DNA of 64,000 nt from Ignavibacteria bacterium. Lineage in GTDB: Bacteria; Bacteroidota; Ignavibacteria; Tepidaquicellales; Tepidaquicellaceae. The translations under genes and the position numbers were made by a program. Shown here piece by piece: positions 1-7,799 of the stretch (positions are counted from its first letter, which is position 1; each line of letters opens with the position of its first letter). The stretch lies in NCBI GenBank assembly GCA_036262055.1, contig DATAJP010000003.1:1-64000 (forward strand), given 5' to 3'. The notes under the pieces were generated by a model. It did no database searches and had not been told where the DNA came from. It saw only the letters and a list, made by a program, of their open reading frames with translations.

Positions 1-236
1 ATTTCTTTTATTCATACTTCGGCAGAAGATTTTCGGATTCTGAAAACCTTAATGCATTAAAACCTGCATCGGTTATCGACGGAAACATATTTTATGATTT
101 AATCCTTGAAAATGTTCATGGACAAATAAAATTTGAATTTAATAATCTTACAAATACGGATTACCAGCTTATATCAGGTTATCCTCTTCCACTCAGAAAT
201 TATCTATTAACTTTTAATCTTAAATATTCATTATGA
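1..236 (+). CDS. TonB-dependent receptor, C-terminal end only (partial)
   Basis: This is an open frame running in from the window edge and ending in TGA at 234-236. The readable tail alternates hydrophobic and polar residues, contains a 'YQLISGYPLP' block, and ends in a strand finishing in an aliphatic/aromatic position. That is the usual last-strand signature of TonB-dependent outer-membrane receptors ('Y.LiaGYPmPGR' in that family). The stop overlaps the ATG of the next gene (ATGA), so the two are translationally coupled. The substrate cannot be read from the tail. The BtuG-like propeller downstream suggests a corrinoid receptor (BtuB-like), which is inference. Confidence 0.75.
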   Translation, partial: FFYSYFGRRFSDSENLNALKPASVIDGNIFYDLILENVHGQIKFEFNNLTNTDYQLISGYPLPLRNYLLTFNLKYSL

Positions 237-1549
237 AAAAATATTTTCCATTAGTTCTGGGTTTTTTAATATTTGCATTTTTGTTTACCGATCATTCTTT
301 CGCTCAAATAAGAAAAGCATACATTCTTTCTGAGGGCGGTTTCTCGGCAGGTTCCTCAAGGTTGTCTATGTATTCAATTCCGGATAATAATTTTACTGCG
401 AGTGTTTTTTCACCCGGTAATCTTGGATTGTATTCCGATGGATTAGTCTATCATGAAAACTTTTTATATGTGCTTGAGCAGGGGAGCTTTGGCGGTCAGG
501 GAAAAATCTATAAGCTTGATACAAACGGAACGGTTATTAATTCGCGTACATTCGGAACTAATCCATATTCGCTTGCAATTTCAAATGGCAAAATTTATAC
601 AACTAATGGCTCTGCTCATCAGGTAATTGTCCTTGATATAAATAATTTCAATACTGTAAAAACAATAACCGTTGGTGCATATCCTCAGGAAATCATTGCG
701 TATAATAATAAAGTTTTTGTGTGCAACACAAGCGAGTTTGGCGGAGCAAGCGATTCAACGGTTTCGGTTATAAATACATTAACGGATTCCGTTATAGCGA
801 CTATTAATGTCACTAAAGACCCTTCATCCCTTGCTCTTACAAATGATAACAAACTTTTGATAGGGTGTCCGGGCGGTCAGGGGAAAATTTATAAAGTTGA
901 CCCTGTTACTCATCAGAAACTTGACTCATTTGCAGCTGAAAATGGTTTTGATAAAGACATAGCTGTAGATAGAAATTCGGATAACATTTATTACATTAAT
1001 TACATAAATGGAATAACAAGGTTAAATTTATCGTCGCGCACCGTTACGCATATCATCAATAATCCAAATCCGGCAGCGGTTTATTTTTACGGATACAATT
1101 TTGATTATACAAACGGCAAGCATTACGTAATGGATGCGAAGAATTTCACAATTAACGGAGCAGTGAATATATACGGTATTGCAGGTGGACTTGAGCAGAC
1201 ATTTGCAACCGGTATTGCTCCGAGAAGAATTACTTTTAAAACAGCAGGAACGACATCTATCACTTATGAACCGCAACAAGTGAAGAATTTTGATTTAAAG
1301 CAAAATTATCCAAATCCGTTTAATCCATCTACAACCATTGAATTCACTGTCAAAGGTCAAAGGTCAGATGTGAAATTATTTGTTTATGATATAAACGGAA
1401 AAATAGTTTCTGAATTAGTTAATGAAACTCTTCCCGAAGGGAAATACAAATTTAAATTTAATGCCAATAATCTGGCAAGCGGGATTTATTATTATAAACT
1501 AATCTCAGACAACTTTAGTGAAGTAAAAAAAATGATGCTTATAAAGTAA
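233..1549 (+). CDS. BtuG/YncE-like surface beta-propeller with T9SS sorting domain
   Basis: This 438-residue protein has a signal peptide (about residues 1-24, ending 'FAQ'). A repeated propeller pattern follows from about 26 to 330 ('GKIYKLDTNG', 'HQVIVLDINN', 'STVSVINTLT'). The C-terminal T9SS type A domain (about 355-438) has 'NYPNPFNPST' and a final 'KKMMLIK'. The start resembles DUF5074/BtuG proteins ('ilsEGg...' here). In Bacteroides, BtuG is a lipid-anchored vitamin B12-binding propeller that works with BtuB. Here no lipobox is seen, and surface attachment would come from T9SS. The ATGA overlap with a TonB receptor supports a receptor/surface-binding pair. The corrinoid ligand is inferred and another ligand is possible. 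Confidence 0.65.
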   Translation: MKKYFPLVLGFLIFAFLFTDHSFAQIRKAYILSEGGFSAGSSRLSMYSIPDNNFTASVFSPGNLGLYSDGLVYHENFLYVLEQGSFGGQGKIYKLDTNGTVINSRTFGTNPYSLAISNGKIYTTNGSAHQVIVLDINNFNTVKTITVGAYPQEIIAYNNKVFVCNTSEFGGASDSTVSVINTLTDSVIATINVTKDPSSLALTNDNKLLIGCPGGQGKIYKVDPVTHQKLDSFAAENGFDKDIAVDRNSDNIYYINYINGITRLNLSSRTVTHIINNPNPAAVYFYGYNFDYTNGKHYVMDAKNFTINGAVNIYGIAGGLEQTFATGIAPRRITFKTAGTTSITYEPQQVKNFDLKQNYPNPFNPSTTIEFTVKGQRSDVKLFVYDINGKIVSELVNETLPEGKYKFKFNANNLASGIYYYKLISDNFSEVKKMMLIK

Positions 1550-1580
1550 CCTCTTTTTTTTTATAAGATAGTTAATAAGA

Positions 1581-1603
1581 AAGCCCGTTAAACGGGCTTT
1601 TTT
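1581..1603 (+). terminator. Rho-independent terminator
   Basis: The stem AAGCCCGTT / AACGGGCTT is followed by a T-run, 32 bases after the propeller gene stop. It closes the receptor/propeller operon. Confidence 0.9.
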
Positions 1604-1810
1604 ATAGTTAAAATACAATAAAATTAAGAAAACATTAGTAATTAGACTATATTTTAGTTATAAAAACAATTGATATTAAATTATCAACTGCAAATAAAAG
1701 TTTTTTTAATGGAAATATTACTTTAAAGAATTGATATTTTAATAAATTATTTTTAGATTGAGCTACTAAAATTTAAAAAACTCACCCTGAAGTAACATAA
1801 ACATACTGCT

Positions 1811-3073
1811 ATGAAAAAAATTCTACTTATTGTATTCATATTCTTGCTGGGAGTTAGTTCTGCTCAATCTCAATGGACAGAATTTAATACAAACTTTCCT
1901 TACACTTTATATGATGTAAGCTTTTTTGGAAACTTCAATGGATTTGCTTGCGGTGAGCAGGGCTCTATCTTAAAGACAGGTGATGCAGCTGCAAATTGGG
2001 AAGTTGTTCACACCGTTCCGGGCAAATGGTTCAAATCAATTGACCAATATGGTTTTGGAAGTGCTTTTGCAGTTGGTTCTTATGGAGCAGCTTATCTTAC
2101 AATTGATAACGGAACTACCTGGACTGATATGAGTTTGGCAAATGATATTCATTTGAACTGTGTTAAACTTGTAGGCGGTTCTATATGGGCTGTCGGATAC
2201 AATGGAGCGTTTTACATTTCCCCTTCACCCGGGGTATGGAATCCTCCTGTAACACAGATTCCTTATACAATGAACAGCTTGGATCCATCTCCTGATTATT
2301 TCGTTGATGGAACTGCTATTATTACTTGTGTTGACGGAAGATTATACAGAACAACAAACTTTGGAACTAACTGGACACAGAGAAATTTACAAAATCAGGG
2401 AATATTTGATTACCTGAATTCTGTGAAATTCCTTACTCCCACAACTGCAATTATTGTTGGAAATAACGGAACAGTTCTTCGTTCAACAAATGCCGGGCAT
2501 AGCTGGACTCGAATTAACCATTTCGCAACTGCAGAACATTTAAGAAAAGTTGATGCAGCATTTAATGGCATTGATTTCACTGTTGTTGCTGTAGGTGATA
2601 ACGGAACTATCCTTACATCTCACGATGGTGGATTAACCTGGGCATTACAAACTACAATGCCTTTCACAACCCGTCATTTATATGGAGTATCAACTCCGAT
2701 AATTACAAACGGATTTATAGTAGGTGAAATCGGAACGTCTGCAACTGCTGCAGCTTTCATGTCGAATATGGCAAGTGTCGGAATTACAAATCATAATTCA
2801 GAAGTTCCTGAAAAATTCAATTTATCACAGAATTATCCTAATCCGTTCAATCCTTCAACAAAGATAAATTTTGCAATTCCTCAGTCACAAAATGTGAAAC
2901 TTGCAGTTTATGATATGACAGGAAAAGAAATTGCACTTCTGGTTAATGGAAACTTAAATGCAGGTACTTACGAATATACTTTCGATGGAAAGAATTTAAA
3001 CAGCGGTGTTTATTTCTACAGATTAACTGCCGGAAATTATACCGAAACCAAAAAGATGTCGTTAATCAAATAA
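1811..3073 (+). CDS. Secreted YCF48/BNR-type beta-propeller with T9SS sorting domain
   Basis: This 420-residue protein has a signal peptide (1-20, ending 'AQSQ'). Repeated blades of about 40-45 residues carry the BNR/YCF48 pattern 'G..G.i..T.d.G.tW' (for example 'VGNNGTVLRSTNAGHSW' and 'VGDNGTILTSHDGGLTW'). The C-terminal T9SS type A tail (about 335-420) contains 'NYPNPFNPST'. YCF48-like propellers are named after a photosystem II assembly factor, but in this phylum they are usually surface proteins of unknown role. It is a paralogue of the protein at 39248-40468. It stands alone, with terminators on both sides. The exported propeller architecture is clear; the ligand and function are not. 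Confidence 0.8.
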   Translation: MKKILLIVFIFLLGVSSAQSQWTEFNTNFPYTLYDVSFFGNFNGFACGEQGSILKTGDAAANWEVVHTVPGKWFKSIDQYGFGSAFAVGSYGAAYLTIDNGTTWTDMSLANDIHLNCVKLVGGSIWAVGYNGAFYISPSPGVWNPPVTQIPYTMNSLDPSPDYFVDGTAIITCVDGRLYRTTNFGTNWTQRNLQNQGIFDYLNSVKFLTPTTAIIVGNNGTVLRSTNAGHSWTRINHFATAEHLRKVDAAFNGIDFTVVAVGDNGTILTSHDGGLTWALQTTMPFTTRHLYGVSTPIITNGFIVGEIGTSATAAAFMSNMASVGITNHNSEVPEKFNLSQNYPNPFNPSTKINFAIPQSQNVKLAVYDMTGKEIALLVNGNLNAGTYEYTFDGKNLNSGVYFYRLTAGNYTETKKMSLIK

Positions 3074-3094
3074 ATTTGGTGGTTATTACAACCG

Positions 3095-3133
3095 AATGCC
3101 GTTCCTTCGAAAGAGGGAACGGCATTTTTTTTT
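3095..3133 (+). terminator. Rho-independent terminator
   Basis: A long stem AATGCCGTTCC / GGAACGGCATT with a purine-rich loop is followed by nine T. It lies just after the propeller gene ending at 3073. Confidence 0.95.
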
Positions 3134-3215
3134 GTAAAGGTAATTAATTGTTTATATAAAAGAAGCAAACCTTTTCTTAAATTATCTCATCATATAAACT
3201 CATTTACTATTACGG

Positions 3216-4055
3216 ATGAAATATTTTTCTAAATTTGGTTTCATTTTTGTTGCTGCTTTCATTGGCATATTCAATGCCAATTTAACTTTAGCCCAAAGCG
3301 GTTACATCTCGCCTTATTCGATTAACTTTTCATACTCAACAGATTCGCTTCTTTATGATATATTACATACCGAACGAGGCAATCCCGAAAAATCAGCAAG
3401 TATTCCTTATTCAAAATGGTATTCTTCAGGATGGAAAAACAGCACGTGGGGTCCGCAAGCGACTCATTATTCTTATCCTGAGATAATAAACGGCAAATCA
3501 ATTGATTGGATTCGCCAGCGTATTATTGCTGTAGCGGAAACATATATCGGATACGGTTACCAGCACCATCACGTTCCTTACTGGGACCCTCCTGCCGATT
3601 TTAAATGGAGTAAAACTTGCATGCATAAAAACGGAAAAGGTTTTGACTGCAGTAATTTCACTGCATTTGTTTATAACATCGGACTTGGTGTGAAGCTTGT
3701 AAGCAACACGGTGAAGCAATCGAAGGACTTTAATTTAAGCGCGGAGAGCAGGGGAATTATTCATTCCGCACAGAGAATAAGCCGTCCAGCAACATACGAG
3801 GACTTTGTAAGTACTTTCCAGCCTGGTGATTTGCTTTTCATAAGAACATGGAAAGGAGGAGTTTCGCATGTTGTAATCTGGGTTGGCTCAATAGGAAATT
3901 CACCCGATAATGTTCCTTTGATTATTGACAGTCACGGGAGTGAAGTTGTGGATGCCAACGGCAAGCATATTCCTTGCGGTGTTCATATCAGGCCGTTCAA
4001 AAACGGTTCATGGTATTTTGAAAGAATGAGCCACGGAATGAGAATAATACAATAA
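3216..4055 (+). CDS. Secreted NlpC/P60-like cysteine hydrolase
   Basis: This 279-residue protein has a signal peptide (about 1-26, 'LTLAQ'). The catalytic arrangement of an NlpC/P60 (CHAP-like) papain fold is visible. The nucleophile Cys145 is in 'GFDCSNFTAFVY'. After 'PGDLLFI' (203-209), His218 is in 'VSHVVIWVG', and His240 in 'IIDSHG' is a third polar candidate. The family cleaves peptide bonds in peptidoglycan stems or related amides. A region at 66-135 rich in Trp, Tyr and His is unusual and may be a substrate-specificity segment. The gene is monocistronic, closed by a terminator at 4084, and has no T9SS tail. Assignment to the superfamily is firm; the substrate is unknown. Confidence 0.78.
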   Translation: MKYFSKFGFIFVAAFIGIFNANLTLAQSGYISPYSINFSYSTDSLLYDILHTERGNPEKSASIPYSKWYSSGWKNSTWGPQATHYSYPEIINGKSIDWIRQRIIAVAETYIGYGYQHHHVPYWDPPADFKWSKTCMHKNGKGFDCSNFTAFVYNIGLGVKLVSNTVKQSKDFNLSAESRGIIHSAQRISRPATYEDFVSTFQPGDLLFIRTWKGGVSHVVIWVGSIGNSPDNVPLIIDSHGSEVVDANGKHIPCGVHIRPFKNGSWYFERMSHGMRIIQ

Positions 4056-4083
4056 ATTTTTCTATTCTTTATAGTTATAACAC

Positions 4084-4112
4084 AAAAGCCGATATTTAAA
4101 ATCGGCTTTTTG
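4084..4112 (+). terminator. Rho-independent terminator
   Basis: Stem AAAAGCCGAT / ATCGGCTTTT with further T residues, 28 bases after the stop at 4055. Confidence 0.9.
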
Positions 4113-4142
4113 GTTTAAAGGTATTTATTTGCAAAACCGCCT

Positions 4143-4316
4143 TTGAAAAATCACCGTTAAGAATTTTTAAATATTTGTGTTAAGCAAAATTCGCTGTTTG
4201 AGGAGCTTGCGACGAGTTTGAATTTTGCAGCAAATATTTAAAAAATTTAGGAGATTTTTCAAAAGCGAAAGATTTTTCTTTGGTTACTTTCTTTTCATCT
4301 TTGAAAAGAAAGTAAC
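4143..4316. repeat. Nested palindromic (MITE-like) repeat element between convergent genes
   Basis: Two nested inverted repeats are visible. The outer one pairs GAAAAATC (about 4146) with GATTTTTC (about 4253), the blocks around TTTTTAAATATTTG and CAAATATTTAAAAA, and AGCAAAATTC with GAATTTTGC; a GC-richer core reads TTTGAGGAGCTTGCGACGAG. Immediately downstream is a perfect 15-base stem, GTTACTTTCTTTTCA (4283-4297) with its complement at 4302-4316 and a 4-base loop. The layout resembles intergenic palindromic elements common in Bacteroidota genomes. No ORF is seen in it. The 15-base stem could also end transcription of the two flanking convergent genes. Confidence 0.7.
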
Positions 4317-4324
4317 ATTAGTGT

Positions 4325-4975
4325 TTATTGCTCGAAGTTGAGATTATAATCCATCCCATTATTTTCAAACTCAACAATGAATTCATGCGGATAAGCATCG
4401 TCATCGTTTGGAATCCATTTTTTCTCTTTTGAATCTATTACGATAAACATTCCTTCTTCATCGCCGACAGCGCAAAACCGCTCATAGTCGCAATCGAAAA
4501 CGGGTAAATCAAAATTAAGTTTAAGATATTCAATGGTTGCTTTTAGATGAAATACCGGCAAGCCGACTTCGCTGATGCTTAAAAAATTTTTCCCGTCAAA
4601 TTTATTATTGCTGACAATTCCCAGATTTTTTCTTGCAATCAGTTCAACGATGTTATTGTTCATGTCGTAAAAATAAATTGACTCTGCATTCCAATTTTTG
4701 AAATCTACAATTTCTTTATCGTGAAAAGGAAGTATTTTTGTTTTTGATTTAAGCCAGTCGTAAGCTTCACTCACTTGATTGAAAGGAATGTTAATTGCAA
4801 AATGATAATTCCTATGTTTGTTATCGGTGTGTGTGAAAATCAGTTCGGAGTCTCCGATTTTAAGTGAAATTTCTGTTTCAGATTCAAAGTTCAATGGAAT
4901 GCTGAGTGTATCGCAATAGAAATGTTTTTGGGATGTGAGATTATTGGTGAATAAATTCAGTTTTTTAACTTTCAT
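4325..4975 (-). CDS. VOC (glyoxalase/bleomycin-resistance) superfamily protein
   Basis: This 216-residue soluble protein has the beta-alpha-beta-beta-beta pattern of VOC modules: residues 1-115 ('LNLFTNNL...FYCDTLSIPL', 'YFYDMNNNIVELI') and a second half ('ISEVGLPVFHL...YLKLNFDLPVF'). Tandem modules form a metal-binding cup in dioxygenases, isomerases and resistance proteins. The specific reaction cannot be read. The stop of the upstream tsaD gene (at 4988) lies 12 bases away, so the two are probably cotranscribed. No signal peptide is present. Confidence 0.75.
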   Translation of the reverse strand: MKVKKLNLFTNNLTSQKHFYCDTLSIPLNFESETEISLKIGDSELIFTHTDNKHRNYHFAINIPFNQVSEAYDWLKSKTKILPFHDKEIVDFKNWNAESIYFYDMNNNIVELIARKNLGIVSNNKFDGKNFLSISEVGLPVFHLKATIEYLKLNFDLPVFDCDYERFCAVGDEEGMFIVIDSKEKKWIPNDDDAYPHEFIVEFENNGMDYNLNFEQ

Positions 4976-4987
4976 TTATTTTTTAAG

Positions 4988-6007
4988 TTAAAAATTAACA
5001 TAATCCAATCTTGCTTTTGCACTGTGATTTAAACTCTCTCTGTAAAAATAACTCTTATTTTTCGAATTTTCATACCTAAAATATGCGGTTATTCCAATCA
5101 TCGCGGCATTGTCCATCGTGAACTGAATGGAGGGTATTTGCACATTATAACCCGATTTGTTCAATTCATCAAATTTTTCTTTTAATCTTGAGTTCGCCGA
5201 TACGCCTCCGGCAATCGCTATATTTTTGATTTTATATTCCTTGGCTGCAGATAAAGTTTTATTGAACAACATTTTAACGATTGCTTCCTGATATGAAGCG
5301 CAGATGTCGTTTAAAAAAGTCTCATCTTTATCTTCATCGCGGAGCTTTTTAAGATAATACATAAGAGCAGTTTTAATTCCCGAGAAGGAAAAATCAAACT
5401 CATTATCTTTCGTAACCGAAATAGGGAATTTATGAAAATTCTTATCACCTGTTTTTGCAAGCTTGTCAATCATCGGTCCGCCGGGATATCCAAGACCGAG
5501 CATCTTTGCGCCTTTGTCGAATGCCTCGCCCGCCGCATCATCAAGCGTAGTGCCTAAAATCGTATGTTGAAAAAAATCATCGACTTTCACAAGTAATGTA
5601 TGCCCTCCTGAAACAATCAGGCACAGATAAGGAAATTCAATATTATGTTCGATAAACGGTGAATACAAATGCGCCTGAATATGATTCACCGGCACAAAAG
5701 GAATATTTTTGCTCACAGCAATTGCTTTTGCATAATTTAATCCCACAAGCAATGCTCCAATTAATCCCGGCTCTGAAGCAGCAGCAACAATCTCTATGTC
5801 ATTCATAGAAACCTGAGCTTTATTCAACGCTTTATTTGTAACTAAAACAATGTTTTTTAAATGCTCTCGGCTGGCAATTTCGGGAACAACTCCGCCCCAC
5901 TCGGAGTGAAATAACTGTGAAGATATTACATTTGAAAGTATCTTTTTATTTTCTAATATTGAAACAGATGTTTCATCGCAAGATGTCTCTATGGCTAATA
6001 TTCTCAT
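4988..6007 (-). CDS. tsaD: tRNA N6-adenosine threonylcarbamoyltransferase TsaD
   Basis: TsaD transfers the threonylcarbamoyl group to A37 of ANN-decoding tRNAs (t6A) in the cytoplasm, working with TsaB and TsaE. The 339-residue length is normal. The N-terminus 'MRILAIETSCDETS' is diagnostic. The metal-binding histidines H109 and H113 are in 'VNHIQAHLYSPF'. The ASKHA nucleotide-binding motifs 'VSGGHTLL' (133-140) and 'GGVSANSRL' near residue 267 are present. The gene leads a two-gene unit with the downstream VOC gene. The upstream spacer holds an inverted repeat shared with the divergent gene at 6107. Confidence 0.97.
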   Translation of the reverse strand: MRILAIETSCDETSVSILENKKILSNVISSQLFHSEWGGVVPEIASREHLKNIVLVTNKALNKAQVSMNDIEIVAAASEPGLIGALLVGLNYAKAIAVSKNIPFVPVNHIQAHLYSPFIEHNIEFPYLCLIVSGGHTLLVKVDDFFQHTILGTTLDDAAGEAFDKGAKMLGLGYPGGPMIDKLAKTGDKNFHKFPISVTKDNEFDFSFSGIKTALMYYLKKLRDEDKDETFLNDICASYQEAIVKMLFNKTLSAAKEYKIKNIAIAGGVSANSRLKEKFDELNKSGYNVQIPSIQFTMDNAAMIGITAYFRYENSKNKSYFYRESLNHSAKARLDYVNF

Positions 6008-6075
6008 AAAACGTAAAATGTAAAACGTAAAACAATTTAGACGTTTTTATTTTACGTTTGCCGTTTTACGTTTTT
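6008..6075. repeat. Inverted repeat of TTTTACGTTT motifs between divergent genes
   Basis: The left arm (about 6008-6033) repeats AAAACGTAAAA. The right arm (about 6043-6075) carries its complement TTTTACGTTT twice. The result is an imperfect hairpin or tandem operator-like array in the tsaD/6107 spacer. Whether it is regulatory or simply a dispersed repeat cannot be told. Confidence 0.6.
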
Positions 6076-6106
6076 AACTTTATAAACTTTAAGAACTTTA
6101 CAGACT

Positions 6107-7387
6107 TTGAAACTCAGTAGTAAAAATATATTTTTTCTCATCCAAATTATATTCCTATCCGCGTCTTCAAATCTGTTCGCGCAGAACAAATTGCTCATTC
6201 CCATGGAGATGGAGCAGACAAATCACCTCAAAGCATACGGCATCGCTTATCGGCATTTGCTGAATAACCGTGAGCTTGACTGGCTTCTGAACTATCGCGG
6301 AGGGTCGTTTCTTTTTGATTATTCTTCTGCGCTTGCAGATGAATGCAGTCAAAAGGGCGTTTACTTCGAGCCGCTTGATGGCACCGCAACCGCGCAGCTT
6401 TATGCCGACGTGAAAGATGAAACCAAAAATATGGACGTCGTGCGTCTCGAAAAAGTTGCGAAGATTGCCGTTTATGTTCCGCCGAATGCGCTTCCGTGGG
6501 ATGATGCCGTTCAGCTTGCGCTTGACTATGCCGAAATTCCTTATGAGAAGCTATGGGATGAGGAAGTTTTACAGGACAAGCTTAAAAATTACGACTGGCT
6601 TCATCTGCATCATGAAGATTTTACCGGGCAGTATGGAAAATTTTTCGGAACGTTCGGTTCATCGCCGTGGTATCTCGAGCAAAAGCAGATTAACGAAACG
6701 ATGGCGCGAAAACTTGGCTTTCAGAAAGTTTCTACTTTAAAGCGCGCAGTCGTGAAAAAGCTTAAAGAGTTTATTGCCAATGGCGGATTTTTGTTCACGA
6801 TGTGTTCTGCAACCGATACGTTTGATATTTCTCTTGCAACCGAGGGCACCGACATTGCCGATGCGATGTATGACGGTGATCCGTTCGATCCTGCGGCAAA
6901 TGACAAGCTTGATTTTTCTCAGGGCATTGCGTTCGAGAATTACAAAATCGAGCTTAACCCATATGTGTATGAATACTCCGATATCGACCCCACGAATGAA
7001 ATTCTGATGATGGGGCAGTACAGCGATTACATGAAGCTTGTTGATTTCTCCGCGAAGATCGACCCCGTTCCTTCGATGCTTACACAAGACCACACTTCGC
7101 TTGTGAGCGGATTTCTCGGTCAGACTTCCGGCTTCAGAAAAAGCATGCTCAAAAAAAATGTAACCGTTCTTGCAATGAACGAAGGCACCGACATTGTCCG
7201 TTACGTTCATGGAAACTACGGCAGGGGAACGTTCACGTTCTTTGCCGGACACGACCCTGAAGACTACCAGCACGCCGTCGGCGACCCCAAAACCGAACTC
7301 GAGCAATTCCGCAACTCTCCCGGCTACCGCCTTATACTCAATAACGTCCTCTTTCCCGCAGCGAAGAAGAAAAAGCTGAAGACTTAA
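6107..7387 (+). CDS. Secreted protein with a glutamine-amidotransferase/ThuA-like fold (often mislabelled asparagine synthetase B)
   Basis: This 426-residue protein starts at TTG, with a signal peptide of about 25 residues ('ASSNLFAQ'). The mature start 'LLIPMEMEQTNHLKAYGIAY' and 'LLNYRGGSF' recall a Bacteroidota family that databases tend to call 'asparagine synthetase B'. No AsnB catalytic N-terminal Cys or PP-loop is visible, so that name is probably wrong. The block 'NGGFLFTMCSATDTF' near residue 225 looks like a class I amidotransferase nucleophile elbow. 'GRGTFTFFAGHDPEDYQH' near 372 resembles the final strand and loop of ThuA-like domains. Its codons are richer in GC (GCG, GAC, GCC) than those of neighbours. 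A decayed copy of its 3' end lies at 7647-7714. The function is unknown. Confidence 0.6.
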   Translation: MKLSSKNIFFLIQIIFLSASSNLFAQNKLLIPMEMEQTNHLKAYGIAYRHLLNNRELDWLLNYRGGSFLFDYSSALADECSQKGVYFEPLDGTATAQLYADVKDETKNMDVVRLEKVAKIAVYVPPNALPWDDAVQLALDYAEIPYEKLWDEEVLQDKLKNYDWLHLHHEDFTGQYGKFFGTFGSSPWYLEQKQINETMARKLGFQKVSTLKRAVVKKLKEFIANGGFLFTMCSATDTFDISLATEGTDIADAMYDGDPFDPAANDKLDFSQGIAFENYKIELNPYVYEYSDIDPTNEILMMGQYSDYMKLVDFSAKIDPVPSMLTQDHTSLVSGFLGQTSGFRKSMLKKNVTVLAMNEGTDIVRYVHGNYGRGTFTFFAGHDPEDYQHAVGDPKTELEQFRNSPGYRLILNNVLFPAAKKKKLKT

Positions 7388-7395
7388 CTTGCCAT

Positions 7396-7440
7396 TTGTC
7401 TTTCCTACGAAAGCAGGAATCTAGGGATAAATATTCAAAA
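7396..7440 (+). repeat. Direct repeat copy 1, containing a dispersed CGAAAG palindrome
   Basis: A 45-base unit from TTGTCTTTCCTACG to TATTCAAAA recurs almost identically at 7486-7531. Its core TTTCCTRCGAAAGCAGGAA is a small palindrome related to the GTCATTCCCGCG elements elsewhere in the window. Confidence 0.85.
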
Positions 7441-7450
7441 AGTTTGAGTT

Positions 7451-7480
7451 TTGTCATTCCCGCGCAGGCGAGGATTTACT
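7451..7480 (+). repeat. Dispersed GTCATTCCCGCG-type palindromic repeat (degenerate)
   Basis: TTGTCATTCCCGCGCAGGCG followed by AGGATT is a degenerate copy of the element seen intact at 56722-56746 and 58954-58979. Confidence 0.75.
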
Positions 7481-7485
7481 TTCAG

Positions 7486-7531
7486 TTGTCTTTCCTGCGA
7501 AAGCAGGAATCTAGGGATAAATAATTCAAAA
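7486..7531 (+). repeat. Direct repeat copy 2
   Basis: A near-identical copy of 7396-7440, with one base change in the loop and a one-base insertion before TTCAAAA. It shows recent local duplication. Confidence 0.85.
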
Positions 7532-7607
7532 GGAATAATGTCAGAATCATAAAAACTTCCTATCGCAATATTTTTGAATATACAATATAATAATTCTAAC
7601 TAATTCT

Positions 7608-7637
7608 TGCCTGGATCCCAGCTTCCGCTGGGATGAC
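7608..7637 (-). repeat. Dispersed palindromic repeat, reverse orientation
   Basis: On the minus strand this reads GTCATCCCAGCGGAAGCTGG followed by GATCC. It is the same general palindrome family in inverted orientation, directly before the decayed gene copy at 7647. Confidence 0.7.
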
Positions 7638-7646
7638 ATGACAGGT

Positions 7647-7714
7647 GCAACTCTCCCGGCTACCGCCTAATCCTCAATAACGTCCTCTTCCCCGCAGCAA
7701 AAAAGAAAAGCTGA
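7647..7714 (+). pseudogene. 3' remnant of a tandem paralogue of the 6107-7387 gene
   Basis: The stretch matches 7311-7382 of the upstream gene and reads NSPGYRLILNNVLFPAAKKK before a stop. Nearly all differences fall at synonymous third positions (CTT/CTA, ATA/ATC, TTT/TTC, GCG/GCA), apart from an in-frame shortening of the lysine run. The copy therefore evolved as coding sequence before losing its 5' part. No start or signal peptide survives upstream, where repeats lie instead. The rest of 7388-7799 holds only these repeats and AT-rich spacer. Confidence 0.8.
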
Positions 7715-7799
7715 AAACGTTATATTTCAAACTTCACATTGTAATTTTAAAATAAATAAATTAAGTTTAAACATCTTAATAGCCCAAACTAATTTTTTT

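Noticed and set aside
6417-7379. Several overlapping ORFs on both strands of the 6107-7387 gene
   Set aside because: They are shadow frames created by the higher GC of that gene. They have no starts, signals or motifs of their own.
6107-7387. Asparagine synthetase B
   Set aside because: There is no N-terminal Cys amidotransferase domain of the AsnB type and no ATP-pyrophosphatase SGGLDS-like motif, and the protein is exported.
7396-7531. CRISPR-like direct repeats
   Set aside because: There are only two true copies of the unit, the spacing is irregular, the repeat matches a dispersed palindrome family, and no cas genes are nearby.
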